In this document: positions 21,592 through 35,000 of the stretch, piece after piece | Numbering within the stretch: the first letter of the stretch is position 1 | How the letters are laid out: each line of letters opens with the position of its first letter | NCBI GenBank assembly: GCA_004352715.1 | Contig: SCFE01000036.1 | Coordinates: forward strand, 2,238,946 to 2,302,945 | Reading direction: 5' to 3' | Source: Hofstenia miamia | Taxonomy: Eukaryota > Xenacoelomorpha > Acoela | Length of the DNA stretch: 64,000 nucleotides | The notes under the pieces: generated by a model | Told to the model about the DNA's origin: nothing | Databases searched by the model: none | The model's input: only the letters and a program-made list of their open reading frames with translations | Made by a program: the position numbers and the translations under genes

Positions 21592-22953
21592 TTACAAAAG
21601 AGTCATGTATAGTTCTCGCTCTTTTTCAATGTCGCCGCTCCCTTCTAATATGCTGACCTCCAAAGTGCGCTTAAACTCAATATAGTGACTAATAAATGTA
21701 TTTCCAATAATCTCTTTAAGCTCCAAATCGTTTTCTAAGTGATTTAGAGAATCTTCAAGACTTGTAGGTAGTCGATCATAGTTAGATTCATTTCCATCAT
21801 ATGCTGGTATATCAAGATTTTTAGACATACCATCAAATCCAGCGGCAATTATTCCCAATAGAACGACATGGGGATTTGACAAACCGCTGGAAGCTCTTAC
21901 TTCTAAATATGTACAAGATTCTGATTCATTTTTTGCTCTAATAAAAGATTCCCTGGACTCAATTCCCCATGTCGCCATGTAAGGAACAAACCCACCAGGC
22001 TGAAGACGTCGATAGCAATTGACAGTTGGGCTTAACAACGCACACAGTGCTTTAGCATGAGCAACAATGCCACTGATAAACTGATGAGCTAAAATTGAAA
22101 GATGGTCCTCAGAATTCGCGTCATAGAACAAGTTTTTTGTTTTTTCACTGTTCCAAATTGAGAAATTGAAGTGACCACTATTTGTTGATGAATTCTCACT
22201 ACTTTTGCTCATAAAAGTGGCCTTGAAATTATGTTGTTTAAAGGTTTCTAGAACAGCTTGCTTAAAAAGAAAAGCGCCATCGGGTGCCTGTATGCCAAAC
22301 TTAGGGAAGATTGTAATTTCCATTTGCCCATTTCCATATTCACTGTTGATTGAACGAATGGGTAAGCCGGCGGTTTTAAGTGACTTTCGTAGTTCTAGTA
22401 TTGGACTTTCAAGGTTTTGCATTATTTGGTTGCTGTAAATATGTAGACCTTCCCACGCAGGAGTCACTTCATCTTTCTCAAAAACGGTGAACTCATATTC
22501 CATTGCTGAATATATTGATAAACCCTTTTCCTCCAATTTACCCAGTAATCGATTTAAAGCATGTCGTGGTGAGTGGAAAAATTCCGATTTATCATCCTTC
22601 CAATATAAATCTGAGATCACTTCGAGAACTTTTTGGCCAAGCTTTTTTGAAGATATGCACCAAGTGTTATTGTAAGGAACTGTATTTGCAGGTACTAGGA
22701 ACATATCGGGAAAGCCGAGAGACTTAATAACTTCTGGTACAAAAAGCTTCGAATTAGGCCCAAATGTATACAATCCACTAAACATTCCCATGCCACCTTC
22801 TTCTTTAATTACACGTCCAAAAACTTCAGCGGGAATGCTCTTGCTTCTTGAGATTCCATTAATATCACAAACAGTTAAATTGATGACATCATAGTGTTTT
22901 ACTTCACTGTATAGTTTGGACAAAACTTTATTGTAATCCTTGTAGAACGTCAT
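21592..22953 (-). CDS. Glutamine synthetase I-fold protein, lengsin-like
   Basis: 453 residues, one exon, full family length. N-terminal beta-grasp region 'VCDINGISRSKSIP' (28-41), then the GS catalytic barrel. Retained metal/substrate positions: Glu152 and Glu154 in 'MEYEF', Glu205 and Glu212 in 'NSEYGNGQMEI', His261 in 'SGHFNFSIW', the Arg pair at 315-316 in 'NCYRRLQPG', Arg334 and Arg339 in 'ESRESFIRA', Glu351 and Arg353 in 'YLEVR'. Where bacterial GS-I has G-Y-E-A-P with the flap Glu, this has G-G-F-V-P. The usual 'R-x-P-D' after Arg353 is 'ASSG'. Lengsins are GS-I-fold proteins without proven synthetase activity. I infer the same here, but a divergent glutamate-amine ligase is possible. 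ATG at 22953 is the first in frame. Confidence 0.92.
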   Translation of the reverse strand: MTFYKDYNKVLSKLYSEVKHYDVINLTVCDINGISRSKSIPAEVFGRVIKEEGGMGMFSGLYTFGPNSKLFVPEVIKSLGFPDMFLVPANTVPYNNTWCISSKKLGQKVLEVISDLYWKDDKSEFFHSPRHALNRLLGKLEEKGLSIYSAMEYEFTVFEKDEVTPAWEGLHIYSNQIMQNLESPILELRKSLKTAGLPIRSINSEYGNGQMEITIFPKFGIQAPDGAFLFKQAVLETFKQHNFKATFMSKSSENSSTNSGHFNFSIWNSEKTKNLFYDANSEDHLSILAHQFISGIVAHAKALCALLSPTVNCYRRLQPGGFVPYMATWGIESRESFIRAKNESESCTYLEVRASSGLSNPHVVLLGIIAAGFDGMSKNLDIPAYDGNESNYDRLPTSLEDSLNHLENDLELKEIIGNTFISHYIEFKRTLEVSILEGSGDIEKERELYMTLL

Positions 22954-23452
22954 TTCATAAAATTAAGTAATTACTACGGAAATATTCAGATGTGTAAATT
23001 CGAATTGCATGTTGACATGCTACACAAACAACGGAACTAAGAAATGGTAGGAATATATACAGTTTAAATGCACGTTCTAAACATATGCACACAAACAAGT
23101 AAAACTATTATGGAGAAAATGGAAATGTAACATTGTGTGGCTGCAATTTTCAAATTTCAAATAAATAAGATCGAATCCTTACTTAATAATAAAACAGTAC
23201 TATTATATTTATTTTTCAATGGTGGAGCAACTGAGGGCAGTTGAACTCTCTCCCTTGTTAAATTTGTAATTTAAAGACTAAAATTGCACTGATTTAGTCA
23301 TTGTGCTGGGTAATAAATGTAACTCCCCACCTAAACCAAAATTTTTTTTGCCGCCACAGATATCTTCTATTAAGTTGTTCCAAGAAATTTTAATTTTCGT
23401 ATTAACTAGTAATATTATTGCAAACCATAAAAAATTTAATATGCAAATCGAT

Positions 23453-23484
<32 letters not shown>

Positions 23485-23623
23485 NNNNNNNNNNNNNNNN
23501 NNNNNNNNNNNNNNNNNNNNNNNNNNNNNNNNNNNNNNNNNNNNNNNNNNNNNNNNNNNNNNNNNNNNNNNNNNNNNNNNNNNNNNNNNNNNNNNNNNNN
23601 NNNNNNNNNNNNNNNNNNNNNNN
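23485..23623. other. Assembly gap within (AT)n
   Basis: 139 N with TA dinucleotides on both sides. Confidence 0.99.
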
Positions 23624-23656
<33 letters not shown>

Positions 23657-23890
23657 TTATACATTGAGATGTAATTCTATCTTTTTTAAATTAGAGTTAT
23701 CTTTTTATTTTTTTGACAGAAAGTGGATATGAATGGATTGAAAATAATTTTTCCATTTGCAAGGCTTGCAGATTTCGCTGAAAATGTACTCAAATAAAAT
23801 TTTCACCTAATTTATAATAATAATGTCAAAAAATTTGAAAGTTAAATAGTACGTTAATCCATATGTTAATAACTCAAGACGGCCCTTAAA

Positions 23891-23922
23891 TAGTAGTAGT
23901 AGTAGCAGTAGTAGTAGTAGTA
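23891..23922. repeat. (TAG)n microsatellite
   Basis: TAG trinucleotide array with one interruption (CAG). Confidence 0.9.
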
Positions 23923-24222
23923 TGATTTTTTAAATAAATTTAATTTCATCATCTATTATTATTATTACTACTACAACTATAAATCGGCATAAATTGCCAA
24001 CAATATATAACTAAGCAATATATAAGTAGAAGCAATCGAATTAAGTAAATGATTAGATGTCCTTGTGACAAAAGTTCAACTCTCAAGTAAATATTAGTGC
24101 ATTAGAGTTCTTGTCAAAGGGTGGGGAGGATGATGCTACAATAAATAACTATTAATATATAGTATATATTATGTAGATTGCAATCCCAAAATCTAAGAAG
24201 TCTGATTTGCCTACGTTCCTAT

Positions 24223-24543
24223 TAGAGAGTGACAATATGAGTTTACTATGGACCCAAACCCAAATCGATCAGAATATTCACTAGCCGAACACGAAGGTCA
24301 CAAAACATATTTTATTGGCAATATTCACGTCTTAGATCATCGCTTGATACGGTAAACATGGAAATTAATCTGTAATATTTAACTTCCTAAGTTTTTTGCA
24401 AATCGACTGGTGGATAACATGGTATCTTATTGATCAATCAATCTAAAATTCTACACGAACACCATCCGAGCTGCAAATTTGATAGGCGAACGCGACTTGA
24501 AATCCGAAATCGGGTTTAATCAGGTACCCGATATCACTCTCTA
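24223..24543. mobile_element. Short MITE with TAGAGAGTGAYA ends
   Basis: Starts TAGAGAGTGACA at 24223 and ends with the inverse of TAGAGAGTGATA at 24543; 321 bp, no ORF. Flanking 8-mers (GTTCCTAT and GCCTCTAT) match at 5 of 8 positions. A second copy of the family is at 34986-35545. Confidence 0.6.
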
Positions 24544-24778
24544 GCCTCTATATATGCATTATTTGGCTTTCAGACTGAAAATCTGCATGCATCTATATCC
24601 AAAGTTAATTTTACACTGAAGGAAACTTTTCAAATAATAAACAAAGTATGTTGTCAATTTGAATTTGGAAATACGTATTTGAAAATTGCGAATTATCATT
24701 TCTTGGAATTAGTACTAGTAGTTGTTTACAAAAACAGTATTAAACAAATCAAAACATAAAATATTTCTCAATTACCGG

Positions 24779-24815
24779 CAGGGGCGCACCCAGCTTTTTT
24801 TCTGAGGAGGGGAAC
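24779..24815 (+). repeat. hAT-type terminal repeat remnant
   Basis: CAGGGGCGCACCCAGC followed by a G-rich stretch, a start common to hAT MITEs. Its continuation is cut by (AT)n and a gap. Confidence 0.4.
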
Positions 24816-24850
24816 TATTCTTTAGTATATATATATATATATATATATAT

Positions 24851-25850
24851 NNNNNNNNNNNNNNNNNNNNNNNNNNNNNNNNNNNNNNNNNNNNNNNNNN
24901 NNNNNNNNNNNNNNNNNNNNNNNNNNNNNNNNNNNNNNNNNNNNNNNNNNNNNNNNNNNNNNNNNNNNNNNNNNNNNNNNNNNNNNNNNNNNNNNNNNNN
25001 NNNNNNNNNNNNNNNNNNNNNNNNNNNNNNNNNNNNNNNNNNNNNNNNNNNNNNNNNNNNNNNNNNNNNNNNNNNNNNNNNNNNNNNNNNNNNNNNNNNN
25101 NNNNNNNNNNNNNNNNNNNNNNNNNNNNNNNNNNNNNNNNNNNNNNNNNNNNNNNNNNNNNNNNNNNNNNNNNNNNNNNNNNNNNNNNNNNNNNNNNNNN
25201 NNNNNNNNNNNNNNNNNNNNNNNNNNNNNNNNNNNNNNNNNNNNNNNNNNNNNNNNNNNNNNNNNNNNNNNNNNNNNNNNNNNNNNNNNNNNNNNNNNNN
25301 NNNNNNNNNNNNNNNNNNNNNNNNNNNNNNNNNNNNNNNNNNNNNNNNNNNNNNNNNNNNNNNNNNNNNNNNNNNNNNNNNNNNNNNNNNNNNNNNNNNN
25401 NNNNNNNNNNNNNNNNNNNNNNNNNNNNNNNNNNNNNNNNNNNNNNNNNNNNNNNNNNNNNNNNNNNNNNNNNNNNNNNNNNNNNNNNNNNNNNNNNNNN
25501 NNNNNNNNNNNNNNNNNNNNNNNNNNNNNNNNNNNNNNNNNNNNNNNNNNNNNNNNNNNNNNNNNNNNNNNNNNNNNNNNNNNNNNNNNNNNNNNNNNNN
25601 NNNNNNNNNNNNNNNNNNNNNNNNNNNNNNNNNNNNNNNNNNNNNNNNNNNNNNNNNNNNNNNNNNNNNNNNNNNNNNNNNNNNNNNNNNNNNNNNNNNN
25701 NNNNNNNNNNNNNNNNNNNNNNNNNNNNNNNNNNNNNNNNNNNNNNNNNNNNNNNNNNNNNNNNNNNNNNNNNNNNNNNNNNNNNNNNNNNNNNNNNNNN
25801 NNNNNNNNNNNNNNNNNNNNNNNNNNNNNNNNNNNNNNNNNNNNNNNNNN
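24851..25850. other. Assembly gap of exactly 1000 N
   Basis: Preceded by (AT)n (24826-24850); a placeholder length. Confidence 0.99.
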
Positions 25851-26759
25851 TATCATTAAATACTTCATTTTTGAACATAGTAAAGCTTTTTAATGTTTAT
25901 TGAAATAGCTATTTCTCCTAAATATGAGATCTAGAGTACCACATAAGTCCAAGCCCCAGAAATAAACGACTAGTTCACTAATAATTATTTCAAAAACAGT
26001 AATTATTGATTTCCATAAGAATGAAGTTTGCTAAATTTGATTCTTGAAATTGAATCGTAAGTTTTGATACAATCAATATAGGATATGAATAAATGAAAAG
26101 GAATTTATAAATCAATGCATTTAGAAGAAATAACTTGAGTTTGACATTTTCCAGCATAAAGTATGTTTACTTGAAGTAGAGATAGTTGCACTTTCTATAA
26201 AATGAAATATAGTTTTCTCAATACACCGTAATGGCATGGTTTGTTAGTAGAACCGTGTGAAAAAATAATATTAAATATTTGTTCACATATTTGGCTCACA
26301 TTTTGATAATACTATATGAGCAAGTTTTCACCTGTTATATCCACACCCATGTTTTAGCACATATTTAATCGTTTTAGACATATTACAATTGACAAATTGG
26401 GTTTCAGGAAATTTCGCATTAGCCCAGAATTGCCAAATCTAAAATTGCGTTGCAGAGAGAGTATTCCGTAAATTTGAGGTTGCTCTGATAGACTGCAGGA
26501 ACAACGCTTTTGGAAACAAACTTATGCAAACTTGGGTTTTGTGCATTGTACATTGACGAATTGTAATAATATTTATCTCAGAATTATGTTTTTAGGCACA
26601 TATTTTAGCACATATTTGAATACATTTTATATTATATATTTGACCCATTTTAAGACATAAAATTGGCAGCTCTATTTATAAGTAACTAATCTCCCTGATA
26701 TATTTATATTAATGTATTCCACAAACTTAAAATCTAAAGTATATTTATTATTTTTCCTA
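25851..26759. other. Intergenic, nothing recognised
   Basis: A+T-rich; no ORF, splice-linked exon or repeat end that I can support. Confidence 0.5.
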
Positions 26760-28640
26760 CTAATCGTTTTATTTATAGTTTGTAATATGCAATATATATG
26801 CAAACAACATATTTACAAATATAAACTTATTTAAAAAACTATAAACCACTCAATTTATAATAAAAAAGATTAAAGGATCACATATATAATTATTAGTAAA
26901 AAACAACACCTTAAAATACAATTAAAAAATATACTCTGCTAAGCTGTTTTGGCTTGTATTTAGTCGCTTACTACTACGTAGAATTTTTGATGTGAAATTA
27001 GATTTTGTTCTAGCTTCTTTTTAAATGTTAGTGTTTCGGCCTTTTTAATTTCATCAAGTAATGCATTCCAGCTGTTGCATATGATGTGATAACTGAGAAG
27101 AACTTACTCCATGGCAAACACTTAACTTTGCTGTTATTAATCATGAAATAAGTATTAATAAAATCGAGCGAGTTGTTTAACTTCTAATTGTGATTGTAAA
27201 AATGACAAAGCTGGCATTTTGAATGTAATATTTAGGCGGCAGCATTTGTAGTTCTAGTAATTTATCTCCTTAAATACCTTGTTCAACACTTCATGCGCAG
27301 ATATACACAACCCGTTCAGAGATGTGCATGCAAATATTATATTGCTCATAACTAAAATATTTAAGAGACAGCTCTTTAATGCTTGTTATGCGCCTTATTT
27401 GCCGCAAGTATTTCATCTTAATTTTACTGGAAACAAAGCTCTTTAGCATCAGCTGCTGGTCAATCTCTAAACCTAGATCTCTTATGATGTTAAAATTATG
27501 TATGCTCTGCCCTGACTACAATTAGAGAAAAATTTATGTACAACTCTTTGTTAATATGAGACGAAAATATAGTGAACTATGTCTTACTCATATTGATTTA
27601 TAGTTGAATGATATTAAAAAATTTAATTATGTTTCCTATAACTTTTTGGAGTTGTTCTACTGAAATGCTTTCACTAAGATGTCATGTGATTAAACAAGTA
27701 ACGTCAGCATACTGAATCACTTCGCATTCAACAGAATCATGAATATCATTTACATACAAAGTAAACAAAATAAGGTGAGTATGGAACTCTATGGGGCTCC
27801 CCTTTCTGTAACTATGCACCTTGAAAATGTAGTCCCTATTTTAACGCTTTGTTCCCTTTATATAGGATCTCAAAAATTCAACTTTCAAATGACTTGGTCA
27901 AATCTTAAAGCGCTACTGCCCTAGGAATATTATCATTTAAATGATAGTTGGTACTTTATGTTATGTAAAAAGTTCATCAGTAAGACGGTATTCCTTTCTG
28001 AGTCCTAATTTTTTATCGTAAGGCAATTTATTTTCATTGGTGTAGGACATTATTTGATTTCAAAGACTTTAGCAAATGGGTTTCAATAGCTAATGGACGG
28101 TAAGTTTTTACTAGCAGCTAATCTCCTTTTTTTGTAGAGTGGACTAATGTCCACTGTTTTCAAAACAGATGGAAAATCATTTTGACTTATTGCATAGATT
28201 ATTGCGAATAATAAATGTTCTTCAAAACGAATTATATATTCCTTGATAATAAATATAGGAATTCCTAGCCTTTCGACGATGAATATTTTGTAAAACGGAA
28301 GTTAAACTTACAGCCCACTATTTGCATTATACTCTTGTTATATTCTTTCTTAGTACCTTTATACAAGCCAACACCTTATTAAAGTAGTTTGCAATTTCAA
28401 AAAGGTCTCTTACTACAGCATTTTTTATGTTAAATTTAGAAATATCATTGGTTGACCATTTGCTTCTACCTAGGAACTTATTTAAAAATTTTCTGTCATG
28501 AGTAGACCTATGTTCCTTCTTTTTGGTGTGAGGTGTATCCTAAATAATTATATTCTTCTAAGCCTAAGTGTGCATCACTTAGGTCTTGGCAGGCTTTCCT
28601 CATTGCCTTTCTAGTCTTTGAGTTTCCGATATTGTAGAAT
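26760..28640 (-). pseudogene. Decayed LINE: reverse transcriptase and C-terminus
   Basis: On the minus strand, near 28120-28190, 'FPSVLKTVDISPLYKK' matches RT block 'P..WK.A.V.PLYKKG'. Near 27740-27810, a broken 'GVPQGS'-like block is followed by 'FTLYVNDIHDSVE' and 'VIQYADVTCLI', so the catalytic Y-A-D-D is Y-A-D-V. Near 26985-27090, 'NSWNALLDEIKKAETL' is the C-terminal LINE signature. Stops and frameshifts throughout. An A+T-rich 3' UTR runs to about 26760. Confidence 0.85.
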
Positions 28641-29025
28641 AAAATGCACAGTATACAATGATAAAATGAACTGATGACAAAAGGATAGATAAAATGTAAG
28701 CTAGTTTAGTAGCTCACACTTTCAACCACACGTTCTATTTCCGGTATTGTTTGTACAATGCTTCATATAATATACACTTAAGCTTAAGCATTTGTTTTTC
28801 TTAACTTCCTTATATTAACTCAAATGGCTAAGATTAGTGTTAAGTGTAGGTCTTCAGCTTTGATTTTGTTTGATTGGATCAAAGAAATTGTTAAAAACGG
28901 CATTCATACATACATACATACATCAGTGCGTAATTCTTCAATACTTTGACACTGAAAATCTTGCGTGTACGTCCCTGATCGAATTGATCCTGATTTTTGC
29001 AATATATTTTAGCCTATGGTGAAAC
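28641..29025. other. Interval between LINE remnant and ENPP 3' end
   Basis: Holds a short (CATA)n run at 28904-28923. No further ENPP exon found. Confidence 0.5.
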
Positions 29026-32000
29026 TTAGTTCATAATTTTAAAAATTTTACCCCATTTGGCATTGAAATCTTTGTGAGCAGTAAATGTGTTCGATGAAAT
29101 GTACGCGTATTTCTCCGTTGATTCACTGACTAAAAAATCTAATGTAAACATTAACTTCCAAGAAATTTAAGATTCAAATTTAAAAAACATATTTGCTATT
29201 GCTGACAGAAGATTTCCTTCATTGAATGTACAAAAATCGCACATTAATATAATAATGTAACCTGGTGTGTACAGATACTGATGACTTGAACAGTTTAACG
29301 AAACTTCAACTCGGCGATCGTAGGTAATACAGTTTCTGTTTTCAGTGCTGGCTTCATACGTTCGCGAATTTTGAAAGTCCTAAGTTAACTACATCATAAA
29401 ATCAAATCCAAGGTTTGGAAAAATGCATCATTTCTCAAAGTCAACTGCATTCATACAATTCAATTTTTCTATTAAAAAAGGCAAAAGCACTTTTGTTGAT
29501 TATTTTGAAATGGTAGGTAGGATGAGAAGATAGTAGGGGTTGCGTTGGCTTTGCATCTCTTTAAGTAATTGATTAGTGATCACATGTACTTTCACAGTAA
29601 TAATGTAATATTATTATTAATGCCATAACAGTAATTATGAAAGCCCGGACCAATGCAATGCACCGTTTTGAAACCAATCTCAATTAGAAACTTGAGAGGA
29701 CCAACATCCAAATTATCGAAAGTAAATATGCAAATTCAAAAGCGTTAATTGGAAAAGTGTTTTATACATGTGTATTCAATTAAAAAAATCCATTAAAATC
29801 ATTAAATTAGGTAAAACCTGTTTTAATTCATATTTTCAGTCACAAATGTGACTATACTCAAGTTAAATCGCTATTCGAAACTTTGATTAATCCCCAATAA
29901 TTATTTGTCACTTAAACACATTGCAGTAAAAATTTGTTCCACATAAATCATACTGTCAGAAAAGTTTGAAACTAAATGTGAATTTCAAATATTTTTTTCG
30001 AAGTTTCCGACAGAATATATATATATATATATGTAAATATATATATATATACATGTATGTACATATACATATATATATGCATTTATATATACATATATAC
30101 ACATATATATATAGATATGTGATATATATATGCATATATATATACATATATATATGCATATGTATATATATATAAACGAAATTTTTCTTTTCAAAAAGAG
30201 TATAAATATGTAGCAGAAATAATCCTTACATCAATATCTAATACATAAGAAACAACAAGAGCTTGACTTCGTTCTTTACTGAATATTGTAACATAGGATG
30301 ATTGCGTTAGCGCGCAATAGGTTTCGTTGAGAATTTGCGGAACGCCAAGAGGATTGTGTTTTGCAAATGCCCGAGAAGCTAAATGAAGAAGAATGTTAGA
30401 TATTCTGTTGAACAACATGATTATTTATTAGAAACCCATTGGACAACACATTTTTTAGTACTGCGCCCTACTGATCCTTTTCCGTTAGAATGTAATCATA
30501 AAATTGAATAATTAAATGGAATTTGGTGGAAAGGGAGAATTGCGTTTGATTCACACTTACAATTTGTCTGCCTTAATTTCATCACATCAAACCCCTATTT
30601 AGACAGTTTTTGTACGAATATAGTTTGGATTTCCCACTTTCTAATATCTTCTAAATAAAATTACAAGTAGGTATAATTTCCTCTTGGTAATAAAATTTCT
30701 CTCTATGGTGTGGAGAGTCTTCTAATAAAATACACTTAAGGTACAACACACTTGAATAAATAAATACTTGCCACTAATTTTTCTATCATCGAAAATGTTT
30801 TCTTTTTCCTCGGCTGAATATTCCTAAAGAAATGATGCTAAATATATTTTGGAAATTCTGAACGCCAAATTTCGTGCCGAAAATTTTATTTTTATGTTAG
30901 CGTAGAACATTTTTCAATTTACTAGATATATGTGTTGTGATGTGTCGATTTATAGGTTTTTGAGGTCGACGAGTTTGATTTCATCATAAACGTATCATTT
31001 TCTTTATCCAAAATGGCGTCGGAAAAGAAAATTGAGTAAAGAATTTTGATAATTATCGTAAGCTTCTTTTGAAGTACTTATTTTCATAGGCTTTTCTGGC
31101 CAGTTAGTTTAATTCCTAAATAAAAATATTCTCTAATCAATCCAGCATAACAAATATCCATTTTTTCTGCCATTCAATCCTAATTAGTTGGTCAGTATTG
31201 GACGGAATTGTGTTCCTTTTTTCAAATGATATAATTCTTTAATAAATGATATGTTATTCATTTAGTAGTGAAATACATTAGTATATATTAATATCAATAT
31301 TCATATAAATTCCAATTTAACAAATTTCATAATAATATTGGGTGTTATTGCAACCGTTCATATATACATTCCATGAAATCTGTTTTATATACAAACAAGT
31401 TTTTGATACATTCCTCATTCCTCGTAAAAAAGGGAAAAGTATTTTCTTGCAGCAGTAAAGCAACTAACGCATTGTCTTTGAAACATAAATATGTAATGAA
31501 TGCGGGAAACACTAATAATTATAGGCCAGTGTACAAACACAGTGGACTTGCATTGATGAATATGTTCACATACTAATTATAATATTGACCATCATGTTGG
31601 ATTGAATGAAGGCCTTAATGGATTTTTGCAATATTTGAATGGGTAGAGTATATTTTTATATAGGAATCAAATTGTTTGACGGGAAAAGCCAAAAAATACG
31701 TACTTCAATACAAATATAGGTAGATTATCAAAATTCTTCAATTCAATTTAGATTAGAAAATATTTCAATATATCTAGTGATTATTCATAAGAAATATCGA
31801 TTTTACAGCTATTTTGTAAAAAAATATTTTTTATGCAAGAATTAAACTACTTGACCATGGAAACTTCTAAAAATACATACTTCAACACAAACTAAAGGAA
31901 ATATTTTGCATTCGCTCATTACACTTTGGATGAAATGCCGGCAATCTTGGATTTCCATCATACTGAATTGAGAAAATTTTATATTGTTTTATATTTATAG

Positions 32001-35000
32001 ACAAAATTGAAATCGTTGAGCTCAAAAACCTGTATATAGACATATTATGACAGATATTTCTCGCGATTATTCAAAAGAAAATAGCAAAATTTTGAAAAAT
32101 GTAGAGATGTAAAAAAGTATTTTGGACAAAAATTCAATCGGATTATTCTTGTGATGAAGTGCGGCCTTAGAAACTACCAGTTATTGTCTAAAGTCTAATG
32201 ATTTATAAGAGTAATCTCTCAAAGTATTTTAATGAAATTATCGCTCTTTTATTGAAATGATATTCAAAAAAATCAGTTTGTGATATTTTGTCATTGCTAT
32301 GGATACCATTGATATTTAAATATGTGAATTTAATTAAATTCAATAGAAAAATTAAATCTACCTTGCATTGTTGGCACTTGCCCATTTTGAAACTGTTACA
32401 TTTTTCTTCATGATCACTAAACTCGTATTTTATACCTTCATCTGTTTTCTTTAGAAGATTATCTGTACTTCCAACTGTTCCATTATTTTCAATGCAATAA
32501 CTTGTGTTAAGCAACTCTAAAAGAATGCCTTTGCTTAGACCAACTTAAATTACTTTTATCACTTTTATGCAATTGTTTTCCAACCTTTCATTAATTTGGA
32601 CAATAATAATATTATATTAGAGTGTAAAGTATTATTCATTCATCATGTACATGTATATATTTAACGAACTTACTACAAAACAGGTTGGCAACATCCACTA
32701 ATGGTAATTCGTCCAATGAATTTCCTTTAGCAAAATCTGGACCAATAGCAAAGAGACTGCCTTCAATGCCTTCGGTTAAGATATCAAAGCCTTCAAAATA
32801 TTGATCGTGAACAGGTTTGCGATCCCTAATACATTAATAATATGAAGTTACTAAAAGTCTTTGGCACACATTAAAAAAGCTTTGATCTTTACTTTTTTAT
32901 TGTACTAGTTTTCAATGTATTGCACGCAATTTAATAAAAAGTCTGTTTAAAGTTTTCTTCGTGAGAATTTCGATTAAGAACTACGAAGTTTTGGAAAGCG
33001 GCTTTGGAAATGCTGATATTTAAATTATTGAGGGGAGGGAAGACATCTCAGTTGAGAAAAAGTTGAGTGACAACTAACTTTGCGAAGTCTTAAAATTCAT
33101 TTTGCCATATTAGATATTAATTTTCTAATTTTCTTACAATGCATTATATTCTTAACTAAAAAATTCAATATTTTGAAACCTGAAGGGGTACTTCCGCATG
33201 CCCTTCTGAATACGCATATTAAAATAGGGGCAGTGTTGTAACTTTTTGCAGGGACATAAAGAAACAGCGAGGTTGAAACTATGGAGACCCAATTAGTGTT
33301 CTTGTTAAACAAATACACAGGTAATATTTACAAATCAAAGTCAATAGTAAGTTAAACTGATTTGCAAAACATAAAATTTATTTGTGTAAATATCAGTAAA
33401 CTTTCTTAGAAATCAATTTGTCAAAATATGACTACAATATTTTTATAACTTCAAAGATTTTCAGGATAACTGAGTTACTATTATTATTTCTTAGACATTG
33501 AAAAAATTACTTTACAGACATGACTAAGGGCTTTTGAAAGTCTGGTAGGATAAGATCTTGCAGAATTCTACTGGACGTAGAGTAATGAAGACGTATAGGC
33601 TTCGTCGAGTCAGAGTAAAACTTAACTGTGGAGTCAGAACAAGTAGTGTATGCACTGCTAACATCTAAAATAAAGCAATCTAAATTTAAAAAACAAGCAT
33701 TTCATTTTTTATTATTGTTTCGGCCAAATTTTTTCTAAATTGATTATACAAAATAGCCCAAAGATTATTGTGCCAAATATGGTTTATAGTTTTATACGGT
33801 TTGGTAGTTTTTCAGTAATTTAATATTTGCTTTCTTCTAACAAATAAAATGCAATGAGTCATTTTCTCCCATTATTTATATATTTAAATTTTTTGCTTTC
33901 ACAGGAGGAAAATGTGCAGACATTTAACTGTTATTTCATCGTGGAAAGCACGATGAAGCTGTAAATTTTTTCAAAGCAAAGTACCCCTACTGTAGCAATC
34001 CCCATAATAATCAATAACTGAGCAGATACAGTCAGAAACTTACTATTTCCAGTAGGAAATTCAGATATGTTGCACAATTGTGAAGTTCCTACTACAATTC
34101 TACAAACTTTAGTAAGAACAAAGAATGCAGAGAGGTACTTAGAGGTATTAGAAGAGAAATTTACCCCATATTTCGTCATTTATGTCAGCAAATATGGATT
34201 GGTGGTCGGAGAAGTTTAGCCGAATATAATTTAGTAATCGACTGATCTTATTGTGCCCATCTTATAAATGTGATCAGTTAAAAGATGTTATTTATTGTGA
34301 ACGATATATAAACTTAAAACAATTAGAAAATCATTTTAAAATGGAAATTAACAGGCTCAACAACCATTGTCTCAAAGAGGCATTTGGGCAGCTGAGAATG
34401 CAAAAAGACATAAAAAATGTCTTGATTCAGGTGGAGACTGGGTTGAAGTAGACCTCAAATGTTATTATTCTGTTACTTCACTACTATCGTTGCACATTAA
34501 ATTTGGGCCACCCTGTAACATCATATAAAAAGAGGTTTCAAATAGGTGTACTTCTTCTAATCTAGTTTTTGATACAATAATGAGAATAAGTTTACCAGTG
34601 GCCATGCAATCATTCTTGGAAAGGTGTATATAAATATTACTTTAACTGATAAATTAAAAGTGGAAGAATTAAAAACAGAAGAAAATGCAGTGCAAAAATT
34701 GTGAATTCAAAGTAAAGACCTAAATATATTCAATATTTGTGTATAAATTTGATGACTAATTCTAATTTAAAGTTACGCATCCAATGCGATTGCAAATATT
34801 GTTCTAGCAGTCAATGTTGAAACTTAGAGCAGTTTTCGAATGAATATTAATTAGGTTTTGCAGTTTTAATACCTAACTAATTACATTACCTCCTTTCAAT
34901 AAAGCTTCAGAACGTTTGTTTTATTTTTTTAAAATTTAAGTTTAAATCAACTTTCGGGGAATTCTTGTTCATTACACGTTCGCACTAGAGAGTGACATCG

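Larger units (their letters stand above)
22954..24222. other. Intergenic, A+T-rich, with (AT)n around a gap
   Basis: Holds (AT)n at 23455-23484 and 23624-23654 on either side of N (23485-23623), and a (TAG)n array at 23891-23922. Nothing coding seen. Confidence 0.6.

Noticed and set aside
6856-22953. A glutamate/gamma-glutamyl metabolic cluster of GGH and the GS-like gene
   Set aside because: They are 14 kb apart, on opposite strands, with an unrelated gene and transposons between; adjacency is probably chance.
29956-30194. Ile-Tyr-rich frames on both strands
   Set aside because: Translation of (AT)/(ACAT) microsatellite.
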